A program made the position numbers and the translations under genes. The notes beneath the pieces were generated by a model. That model was not told where the DNA came from, did no database searches, and saw only the letters and a list, made by a program, of their open reading frames with translations. A stretch of 64,000 nt of DNA from contig NZ_CP033918.1 of assembly GCF_003815675.1 (NCBI RefSeq), positions 2,852,001-2,916,000 on the forward strand. The letters run 5' to 3'. Of this stretch, positions 44,733 to 52,140 are shown one piece after another. The first letter of the stretch is position 1, and the number at the start of each line of letters is the position of its first letter. This stretch comes from Chryseobacterium sp. G0186. Lineage in GTDB: Bacteria > Bacteroidota > Bacteroidia > Flavobacteriales > Weeksellaceae.

Positions 44733-45995
44733 TTATTCTCCAAAAACTTCGTGTCCGCTATTTAAAGTATCCTTACTGTCGTTCATTATGGTCTGAAGCT
44801 TCTCTTTCTGTAAAGGGAAATTTTCAAACAATCCGGATAACGCAAGGGCAGTATATACTTTATTGGAATACTTGTTTCCGATAGCTACAATGGTAACCTT
44901 AGAATTTAAAAGGTGGGCAAATACGGAATTGGTTCCGTGCCACCACCCGTTGTGATAGGTCAGTTTTTCACCATTATCAAATATTTTCATTCTAAAACCG
45001 AGCCCATAGTTATTCATTCCAGCCTTTTCATTGCTGTATGGAGTGAATACCATCTGCATCAGCTCAGGCTTCAGGAAATCCTTTGAAAACATCGCTTTTG
45101 AGAAGTTGTATAAATCTCTTGGAGTAGTGTAGACATTCTTATCTCCATAAATAAGATCCAGTCTGTCTAAAGGGTAAAGTTTGTTTCCGCCATAATAAAA
45201 TGACTGTGAAGCCGTAGGAATGTCTTTCTCCTGAAAAATATAAGAATTGGTCATTTTCAAGGGGGTAAACACCATCTCTTTCATGGCTTGCGGGAAAGGA
45301 GTTTTTGTTACTTTTTCAATCAACAGGGCCAGTAAAGCAAAATTGGTATTACAATACATAAATCCTGTATCTGTATCTCTGGCCAGATCAGGTTTGTATT
45401 TAATAATCATATTCAATACATCCTGATTGGTAATGAATGTCTTGGAAAGTTCTGCCGGAGCAGGCTGTATCTTGGTAATAAAGTATTCGTATTTTGGGAG
45501 ACCACTTCTCTGGTCCAATAAGGTCTGAACGGTAACATTAGGATAAGGAAATCCAGGGAAGAATTGTGAAAGATGATCTGAAAGTTTTATTTTCCCGGCC
45601 TCTACCAGCTTCATCATCGCCATTGCCGTTAACGTCTTCGAAACTGAAGCTACGTGTAGTGGTGTATTTTTGTCAATCGGCATTTGATTTCCCTCCCTAC
45701 CAAAACCTCTGTAGTTTTCATACAAGATCTCGTCACCTTTGGCCACCAATATTCCACCGCTCAAATCACCCCCATCCCATATTTTTTTATAGTATTGGTC
45801 TATATATCCTGTTAATGATTGTTTATCCGAAAGTTGTCCGTCTGCCTTGGTAAACACAGTACTCAGATCTACATTCCCATAATTGGGAAGATTGGTGGTG
45901 TTTTCAGCAGAAGTCTCTTTGGCTTCAGACTTATTTTTACAGGAAAAAATTGATAAAAATACAGTTACAATGAGTACAAAATTACGCGTCTTCAT
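44733..45995 (-). CDS. Beta-lactamase-type serine hydrolase lipoprotein
   Basis: About 420 residues from the ATG at 45995, with lipobox ending FSC (Cys19). Class C beta-lactamase/DD-peptidase motifs are present: SVSKTLTAMAMMKL (SxxK), YCNTNFALLALL (YxN) and HNGWWHG (HxG, in place of KTG). This is typical of the esterase/DD-peptidase branch rather than a resistance enzyme. Substrate is unknown. It is next to the Ig-like gene with 25 bases between. Confidence 0.88.
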   Translation of the reverse strand: MKTRNFVLIVTVFLSIFSCKNKSEAKETSAENTTNLPNYGNVDLSTVFTKADGQLSDKQSLTGYIDQYYKKIWDGGDLSGGILVAKGDEILYENYRGFGREGNQMPIDKNTPLHVASVSKTLTAMAMMKLVEAGKIKLSDHLSQFFPGFPYPNVTVQTLLDQRSGLPKYEYFITKIQPAPAELSKTFITNQDVLNMIIKYKPDLARDTDTGFMYCNTNFALLALLIEKVTKTPFPQAMKEMVFTPLKMTNSYIFQEKDIPTASQSFYYGGNKLYPLDRLDLIYGDKNVYTTPRDLYNFSKAMFSKDFLKPELMQMVFTPYSNEKAGMNNYGLGFRMKIFDNGEKLTYHNGWWHGTNSVFAHLLNSKVTIVAIGNKYSNKVYTALALSGLFENFPLQKEKLQTIMNDSKDTLNSGHEVFGE

Positions 45996-46113
45996 GAGAT
46001 TCAAAAATGAGCGGCAATTTAATAAAACTCAAAAATAAATAGTAAATATGTGAGGATATTATGAATTATTTAACATAAACAGAGCGAAGAAAGCTGAGAT
46101 TAGTTTTATTCAT

Positions 46114-47043
46114 CTAGCAATATGAAGCAATAATCTTATCTACAATAAACTGTGCCAATTTTTCCTTGCTTTGATGCGTCCACCCTGCAATATGCGGCGT
46201 TACGATAGCTTTTTCGGATTCCAGGAGATATTTTAAATCCTCATTTTCTATTTCCAGATTTTCAAAAGAGGATTTTTCATACTCCAGAACATCTAAACAG
46301 GCCCCTTTTACTTTTCCGGACTTCAGCGCTTCTACTAAACTTTTAGTTTTTAAGTTTTTACCTCTTGCCGTATTAACAAAATAGAAGTCATTTTTCATTT
46401 CGGAAATGAATGTTTCATCCACAAGATAATGAGTTTCTGAAGTCAGGGGAATATGCAAACTCAGAACTTCTGCAGACTGTTTCAGTTCTTCCAATGTAAC
46501 CTGTGAAGCATATTCATCGGAAAGTCCCGGAATAATATCATGGAATATCACTTTACAGCCAAACCCTGAAAGCCTTTTAGCAGTAGCTTTCCCCATATTT
46601 CCATATCCTATTAGCCCAACAGTCTTCCCCAATAATTCATCTCCTCTGTTTTCCTCACGTTTCCAGATCCCGTTTTTCACTTCCTGTGAAGCAATGAAAA
46701 GCCTATTCATCAATACCAACAGCATTCCTACAACATGTTCTGCTACCGAATCCCTATTTCCCTCCGGAGAATTGATTAGCTGAATACCCACTGCTTCTGC
46801 TGCCGGAATGTCAATATTTTCCATTCCTGCCCCTACTCTTGCAATAAACTTCAGATTCTTTCCTTGTTCAAGAAAGTTTTTATCCAAGGGAATCCTGCTT
46901 CTGATGATAATCCCGTCATAGTTTTTAATTTTCTGACAAACCTCATCATAAGAGGACGTAAAGTCTTCTTCCAATACAAAGTTTTTAGCTAGAAGCTGAT
47001 CAGTAATAAGAGGGTGATTTTTATCTAAAAGTAGAATTTTCAT
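46114..47043 (-). CDS. 2-hydroxyacid dehydrogenase (phosphoglycerate-dehydrogenase-like)
   Basis: 309 residues, D-isomer-specific 2-hydroxyacid dehydrogenase family. Visible features: LKFIARVGAGMENIDI, the NAD motif GKTVGLIGYGNMGKATAKRLSGFGCKVIFHD and the catalytic region with FVNTARG and TPHIAGWTHQS (His). The SerA assignment is possible but the C-terminal ACT domain is absent and the substrate is uncertain. It stands alone with modest gaps on both sides. Confidence 0.88.
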   Translation of the reverse strand: MKILLLDKNHPLITDQLLAKNFVLEEDFTSSYDEVCQKIKNYDGIIIRSRIPLDKNFLEQGKNLKFIARVGAGMENIDIPAAEAVGIQLINSPEGNRDSVAEHVVGMLLVLMNRLFIASQEVKNGIWKREENRGDELLGKTVGLIGYGNMGKATAKRLSGFGCKVIFHDIIPGLSDEYASQVTLEELKQSAEVLSLHIPLTSETHYLVDETFISEMKNDFYFVNTARGKNLKTKSLVEALKSGKVKGACLDVLEYEKSSFENLEIENEDLKYLLESEKAIVTPHIAGWTHQSKEKLAQFIVDKIIASYC

Positions 47044-47139
47044 AATTTAAACACAAATGACACAAACTAGTTCCACAAATAACATCATCATCATTTCAGA
47101 TAAAGATGCATATAAAATTACTATAAGGGTATAAAAACA

Positions 47140-47183
47140 AAATGCTTTTAATGTTGGATATTCCCCCAGTATTAAAAGCATTT
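47140..47183 (-). terminator. Terminator of thioesterase gene
   Basis: AAATGCTTTTAAT pairs perfectly with ATTAAAAGCATTT around an 18-base loop; the minus-strand reading ends in TTTTGTTTTT just after the stop at 47191. Confidence 0.85.
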
Positions 47184-47190
47184 CAGAGTT

Positions 47191-47742
47191 TTATTTTTTA
47201 TCTTTTTTAGAAGTTTCCGGTTCTTGTGGCTCCTGAAACAATTTCTTAAGCTCTACAGACTCCAAAGGCTTCATTCTTCCGGATAGGATAAGTGAAAGTT
47301 CTTTTCTACGAAATGCTGCAGCGAATCTTTCTTTTTCCTCGTCTGTTTCCGGAACCATATCCGGAATTGGAATAGGACGGTTAAATTCATCTACCGCAAC
47401 GAAGGTATAAATCCCGGAATTGGTATGAATTTTTTTCTGATTGATAGGATCATCTGACCATACATCTACATATACTTCCATAGAAGTAGAAAATGCTCTG
47501 GAAACCTTAGATTCCAGGACCACTACTCCACCTTCCGGAATTGGATGATTGAATGATACGTGGTTTACAGATGCTGTTACTACTCTTCTTTCACAGTGTC
47601 TTGCTGCAGAAATAGACGCACATCGGTCCATTTTTGCTAAAAGCTCACCACCAAAAAGGTTTCTTAAAGAGTTGGTTTCGTTCGGAAGAACGATATTGGT
47701 CATAATGGTCAGGGATTCTGACGCTGTTTTTATTTTTGCCAT
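47191..47742 (-). CDS. Acyl-CoA thioesterase (hotdog)
   Basis: 183 residues. A hotdog thioesterase domain of the YciA/acyl-CoA hydrolase type: NSLRNLFGGELLAKMDRCASISA with the Gly-Gly helix start and VVTASVNHVSFNHPIPEGGVV. The C-terminal tail is charged (EPETSKKDKK). It hydrolyses acyl-CoA in the cytoplasm; chain preference is unknown. The start overlaps the end of the HU-domain gene by 13 bases. Confidence 0.9.
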   Translation of the reverse strand: MAKIKTASESLTIMTNIVLPNETNSLRNLFGGELLAKMDRCASISAARHCERRVVTASVNHVSFNHPIPEGGVVVLESKVSRAFSTSMEVYVDVWSDDPINQKKIHTNSGIYTFVAVDEFNRPIPIPDMVPETDEEKERFAAAFRRKELSLILSGRMKPLESVELKKLFQEPQEPETSKKDKK

Positions 47743-48482
47743 TTATTCTTAGTGTTTTTTGGAGCTGCCGGAACAATCTTTGTTGCTTTTCCGACAGGTT
47801 TTGCCAATGAATCTTTTTTCAGGGAATCTGCAATCACAGTTTCCGGAGAATGTGCTACCATTTTCACGGTATCTTTTACAATTCTGTGGGTAGACGTTTG
47901 TACGGAAACTTTATTAAAGGATTTTTTTCCAAAAATAAGTTCCTTTTGGGTAAATGCAAAGTATAAAATCCCTAGAATCGGAATAACCAACAGGAAAATC
48001 CAAAGGATTGTTTTCTTAAATTTATAATCTTTTTCACGGTTTTCGGAAGTGTTTACTTTCTCTCCGTTATTGATATCGGAGAATCTGATTTCTTCCAATC
48101 CGTAAAAATCAGGATGTCCTGCTTCCACTCTTTTTCCTTTGAAATGAGTATGTCCCTCTTCAATAAAGATTCTTCCCAGACTTTGAATTTCAAGAACCTG
48201 CTCTGCCTGAAGTTTTTTCTTCCAAAAATCTGTCTGGATTTTCAGGTCACTTCTGGAAGCGTCTAAGGACATTTGCTTTTCCCTAGCTATAAAAGCGGTA
48301 AGATCTTCAGCCTGCACTTCATAGTCTATTGTAAATTCAATCTGACTTGCAGGAGGCAGAATACTTCCGTTTTCGGAATTGATAATTGCCTTAGAATTTT
48401 TCAGTGAAAACACACCAAATCCTGGAACCGTGGCAGTTCCAAATTGTTTTAAGTATTCTAAAATGTATGCTGAAATATTCAT
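47730..48482 (-). CDS. HU-domain (CCDC81-type) membrane protein
   Basis: 250 residues. The N-terminal 60 residues (MNISAYILEYLKQFGTATVPGFGVFSLKNSKA) fit the HU/CCDC81-like bacterial domain, followed by a second such unit, then a membrane helix at about 170-188 (ILWIFLLVIPILGILYFAF) and a lysine-rich tail. Relatives in Bacteroidota often carry a SPOR domain at the end; none is visible here. It may organise the cell envelope or DNA at the membrane; function unknown. It is co-directional with the thioesterase. Confidence 0.82.
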   Translation of the reverse strand: MNISAYILEYLKQFGTATVPGFGVFSLKNSKAIINSENGSILPPASQIEFTIDYEVQAEDLTAFIAREKQMSLDASRSDLKIQTDFWKKKLQAEQVLEIQSLGRIFIEEGHTHFKGKRVEAGHPDFYGLEEIRFSDINNGEKVNTSENREKDYKFKKTILWIFLLVIPILGILYFAFTQKELIFGKKSFNKVSVQTSTHRIVKDTVKMVAHSPETVIADSLKKDSLAKPVGKATKIVPAAPKNTKNKWQK

Positions 48483-48537
48483 TTGGTGGCAAATTTATAA
48501 CTTTTTCATGACTTTTAAAGATATTTAACGGATATAA

Positions 48538-48563
48538 AAAAAGACTACCGAGGCAGTCTTTTT
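48538..48563 (-). terminator. Terminator of TonB-dependent receptor gene
   Basis: AAAAAGACT pairs with AGTCTTTTT around an 8-base loop, with an inner CC/GG pair. It lies 145 bases after the receptor stop and before the HU-domain gene start, so it separates the two minus-strand genes. Confidence 0.8.
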
Positions 48564-48707
48564 AAGTATTCCATACTAAAACATGAATACCATTATTTAA
48601 ACTTCTTTTTTTAAGCTTAACAATTATTATGTAGTGGGTAAAAAGATAAAATTGTAAAAGGGTAAATCGACTTATTATATCCCAGCTATTTTTAACTTCT
48701 TCCGGAT

Positions 48708-50843
48708 TTACTGGATTTTCCAGCTTATCCCGAACATAAAGTTAGTTCCTGCCTGTGCAAAGTATAATGGATTCCCTACATCATTAATAGAACCATTATT
48801 CACATATTTTTTATTGAACAGGTTATTCACTAATAATTTTAATGCAATATCATTATTCCCAATGGTAAACTGGTACTGTGCATTAAAGTCTGTAAGGAAA
48901 TAGTCTTTAAGCTCTAAGTTTTTATCTTCTGTATTATCCAGATATTGTTTTCCTACATATTGGTTCGTTAATGCAAACTGGAAATTTTTGTTTGGATTAA
49001 ATTTCACCCCCAAATTAGCAATCATATTAGGTGAAAATGAAATCTGAGTATTTCCAAGGCTTGCAGGTGCATTCCCAACTTCGATATTAAAATCCTGATT
49101 TCGGTTCTGGCTTACCGTAAGATTCCCTGAAACTTCCCATTGTTTTGATAGTTTTGCCAATGCCCCTATTTCAACTCCTCTTCTGTAGCTCTTTCCTGAA
49201 TTGGTTCTGATGAATGCCCCAACATTATTAAGTTGCCCATTCAAAACCAATTGATTCACATAGTACATATAATATACATTCGCTGTTAAGGATAGAAATC
49301 CAAATTGTTTTTCAAGACCGGCTTCAAAATCATGAAGTTTTTCGGGCTTCACATCATTATTTGCCATAAGATCATCTCTATTAGGCTCTCTATGGGCATG
49401 AGCATAAGATAAGAAGATCTTTCCACCATTGATTTTATAATTTACCCCCGCTTTTGGATTAAAGAACAGCCAGTTTTTATCCAGATCTGCTCCTTCTCCG
49501 TCTCCTGCCATTAAGATCTTAGTATTATAGTTGATACTTCTAAGCTGTAGATCTCCAAAGAATTCAAAATTTTCCATTCTGAATAAAGCCTTAGCAAAAC
49601 CTGAAACTTCATTCTTCACAGAGCGGTTTCTGTAATATTCGCTTTCGTCAATTTGTGGATAAAATACTCCGGTAACGTTTCCGTAATGCCTTCCATAATA
49701 CTGATTGGCAACTGCTCCAAAGTTTAAATCAAGATTTTCAAACTTACCGTAAAGTGTTGAAACAACTCCATAAAAATCATTATTCAGCCATTTTTTTCTG
49801 ATAAAATCTGACTTTTTAATTGTTTGTCCACCCTCAATAATATCAGGAAGATTATATTTTGAGAAAGAACTTCTCTGCTTGTAATTTTCGTAATATCCTT
49901 GTCCTTTGGTATAATGAACAGTAGTTTCTAAGTTCCAACGGTCATCAAATTTTTGTTCCCAAAGCAACTGATAATGGTTTTGTCTGTAGTTATCTGTTTC
50001 GTTATCATAGAAACCTGTAACATTTCCATTGGTATCTTTAAGGGCTCCGGAATTGTTGAATTTGGGGGTTGTTTCCCATACTTCTCTGGTGATCCCGTTC
50101 CAGGCCTGATAGGTTTTTTCCTTTCCGCCAAAAGCCATTACACGCAGTTTGGTATTTCCCTCTTCAAATAAAGCGGTAAAATTGTAAGAATGCAGATCAG
50201 ATGAAGCCCTGTCTATATATCCATCGGAATGAATACGGGTATATCTTCCCATTACGGAAAGACGATTTTTCCAAAACTTTCCGGATCCCATTTCCGCTGA
50301 ATATTTATAGGTATTGAATGAACCGTAGCTATCATCGGTCTTAAAGTAGAATTTCTCTTCCGGCTCTCTGGAAATCACATTGATACTTGCTCCAAAAGCA
50401 GAAACTCCATTATTGGAAGTCCCCACCCCTCTTTGAATAACAATTTGCGATGCAGAGCTTGTTAAGTCCGGAACATTTACAAAAAACGTCCCCTGACTTT
50501 CCGAGTCATTGTAAGGAACACCGTTCATCATGACGTTAATCGCTGATCCTGATACTCCACGAATTCTAAAACCAGTGTACCCTACTCCGTTTCCGGCATC
50601 TGAAGTAGAAATGATTGAAGTATGATTTTTTAAAAGGATAGGAAGGTCCTGCCCCAGGTTTTTACCGTCTAAATCTTTCTGAACATTGATGATTTCCTTA
50701 GCAACAGGAAGTCGCTTCGTAAAGTTAACCGCTTCTATTTCCCTGATTTTCAGAGAATCCTTATTTTGAGCCTGGATAAAGGCCACAGAGCCTATACTAA
50801 GCCCTAAAAAAAACAATCCTTTCATTCTATAAATCTTTAACAT
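48708..50843 (-). CDS. TonB-dependent receptor, probable thiamin transporter
   Basis: 711 residues with a signal peptide (cleaved near FIQAQ), a plug domain (about 45-150: GQDLPILLKNHTSIISTSDAGNGVGYTGFRIRGVSGSAINVMMNGVPYNDSES) and a 22-strand barrel ending FGISWKIQ. A TPP riboswitch lies between promoter and start codon. Among Bacteroidota, TPP-switched receptors of this type (Omr1-like) are inferred to import thiamin or its precursors across the outer membrane. An alternative in-frame ATG at 50825 (MKGLFFLGLSIGS) might be the true start. Confidence 0.9.
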   Translation of the reverse strand: MLKIYRMKGLFFLGLSIGSVAFIQAQNKDSLKIREIEAVNFTKRLPVAKEIINVQKDLDGKNLGQDLPILLKNHTSIISTSDAGNGVGYTGFRIRGVSGSAINVMMNGVPYNDSESQGTFFVNVPDLTSSASQIVIQRGVGTSNNGVSAFGASINVISREPEEKFYFKTDDSYGSFNTYKYSAEMGSGKFWKNRLSVMGRYTRIHSDGYIDRASSDLHSYNFTALFEEGNTKLRVMAFGGKEKTYQAWNGITREVWETTPKFNNSGALKDTNGNVTGFYDNETDNYRQNHYQLLWEQKFDDRWNLETTVHYTKGQGYYENYKQRSSFSKYNLPDIIEGGQTIKKSDFIRKKWLNNDFYGVVSTLYGKFENLDLNFGAVANQYYGRHYGNVTGVFYPQIDESEYYRNRSVKNEVSGFAKALFRMENFEFFGDLQLRSINYNTKILMAGDGEGADLDKNWLFFNPKAGVNYKINGGKIFLSYAHAHREPNRDDLMANNDVKPEKLHDFEAGLEKQFGFLSLTANVYYMYYVNQLVLNGQLNNVGAFIRTNSGKSYRRGVEIGALAKLSKQWEVSGNLTVSQNRNQDFNIEVGNAPASLGNTQISFSPNMIANLGVKFNPNKNFQFALTNQYVGKQYLDNTEDKNLELKDYFLTDFNAQYQFTIGNNDIALKLLVNNLFNKKYVNNGSINDVGNPLYFAQAGTNFMFGISWKIQ

Positions 50844-50903
50844 TTAATGAATAAAAGGGGATCGATAAGATATTATACAGTTTAGACCCTCAGTAGAGTC
50901 TAC

Positions 50904-50970
50904 GTCCCTAAACAGCATTACCTGTTCCAGGTTCATTGGGTATAATCTCAGCCTGTTAAAGCACCCCTTT
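50904..50970 (-). promoter_or_regulatory. TPP (thiamin pyrophosphate) riboswitch
   Basis: Read on the minus strand the element has GGGGTGC, GCTGAGATTATACCC, then GAACCTGGAACAGGTAATGC and TAGGGA, i.e. the full THI-box order. The predicted -7 box (50981-50988) places the start of transcription just before it. It lies about 60 bases upstream of the receptor ATG, so thiamin pyrophosphate probably switches the receptor off. Similar arrangement is known for thiamin transporters of Bacteroidota. Confidence 0.94.
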
Positions 50971-50980
50971 ATTTCAGCGG

Positions 50981-50988
50981 CAAAATTA
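50981..50988 (-). promoter_or_regulatory. -7 box of the TPP-regulated receptor transcript
   Basis: Minus strand TAATTTTG matches TAnnTTTG and lies 13 bases upstream of the GGGGTGC of the riboswitch. No clear -33 TTTG is visible. Confidence 0.6.
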
Positions 50989-51062
50989 CAAAAAATATAT
51001 GAGATGAAATTGAGTATTGAATAAGGGAGTTAACGTAATGATGATGATTCACCGTCAAAGAG

Positions 51063-51842
51063 TTAGTATGCTTTGTTATTCGCGTCAATATAGTAGTAAT
51101 TTTTCCCGTCTTTGGTTACTTCAAACATCTTCCCAAGTTTCCAGCTGAAATTTCTTTTGATGTTGGAATATTCAAATGGAATAACAATCTTGTTATTCAC
51201 GTCAATTACTCCAAATTTATCATTATTGGAGGCTACAATCATTGGATCAGCAACATCGTCACCCTCCATAATATAAAGATATTGGTATTGTGGATAAATC
51301 TGATATTGCCGGTAATCTGCCGCATTTACAAATTTCGCTTTTTCTATAATGCCATAGAACCCATTGAGGATATAAGCCTGAAACAGTTGCTGTTTATATT
51401 CTTCAAACTTACATTTTCCAAGATCTGCATCCTTAAACTGGTAAACTCTTTTCCCGGATTGATCAACACGATAGGAAATCATTTCCTTTTCTACGGTTGC
51501 ATAATCCTTTGTTCCATACTTTCTCACTTTGGTATTGGGAGAATTCAAAAGATTACAATCTTCATAAAAAAATACAGCAATATGGTATTCAGGCTGAATA
51601 ATAAATTTCCCATTTTGATTGATATAGCCAAACTTGTCCCCTTTCTTTTTTGGAATAAGAAGCGGAAGATCTTTATTGACAACCACCAAATCAGGATTGG
51701 GCTTGGACACCACATTTCCTTTTTTAACAGAGGCCTTCGTCGTATTTTTGACTCCTATTTTTTTTACAGATTTAGTCTGCGAAAAAATGGAAATCGAAAT
51801 TAAAACGAACAAAACATTCAGGATATTTTTCATATTCATCAT
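51063..51842 (-). CDS. WG-repeat-containing exported protein
   Basis: 259 residues with a signal peptide (ending SIFSQ). Two WG-like repeats are visible: KFGYINQNGKFIIQPEYHIAVF and KFGVIDVNNKIVIPFEYSNI, with degenerate units between. WG repeats are short beta repeats found in many Bacteroidota envelope proteins of unknown function. The start has two adjacent ATG codons (MMNMKN). It stands alone, upstream of the TPP-regulated receptor. Confidence 0.85.
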   Translation of the reverse strand: MMNMKNILNVLFVLISISIFSQTKSVKKIGVKNTTKASVKKGNVVSKPNPDLVVVNKDLPLLIPKKKGDKFGYINQNGKFIIQPEYHIAVFFYEDCNLLNSPNTKVRKYGTKDYATVEKEMISYRVDQSGKRVYQFKDADLGKCKFEEYKQQLFQAYILNGFYGIIEKAKFVNAADYRQYQIYPQYQYLYIMEGDDVADPMIVASNNDKFGVIDVNNKIVIPFEYSNIKRNFSWKLGKMFEVTKDGKNYYYIDANNKAY

Positions 51843-51936
51843 TTGGTTGCAAAAATATGACCAAAAATAGATATTATAAAAATCATATTTATAAAGAATC
51901 TAAATAAATTCATTCTCATAAAAAATTAAAAATTCG

Positions 51937-51944
51937 TAATTTTG
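51937..51944 (+). promoter_or_regulatory. -7 type box in the acnB upstream region
   Basis: TAATTTTG fits TAnnTTTG. It would give acnB a leader of about 190 bases. I see no -33 partner, ORF or recognised riboswitch in the 298-base gap 51843-52140. Confidence 0.45.
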
Positions 51945-52140
51945 GGGAACATTTTGAATTAGTTGATAATTTTAAAAACTTTAAAACAAAAGACGTAGAT
52001 TATACTCGCTTTACTCTGGTTCATATAGCACATCAAAGTGCAAGAACTCAAAATGTTATTAATTTGGATCGGTAAAGAGGAAAAACAATATTCACAACTG
52101 TTTTATTAATCTACATGAACAACAGAGAAAGACTTCTATT

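Noticed and set aside
44733..45995. Serine hydrolase considered as a beta-lactamase resistance gene
   Set aside because: It has HxG instead of KTG and is a lipoprotein; fits the esterase/DD-peptidase branch.
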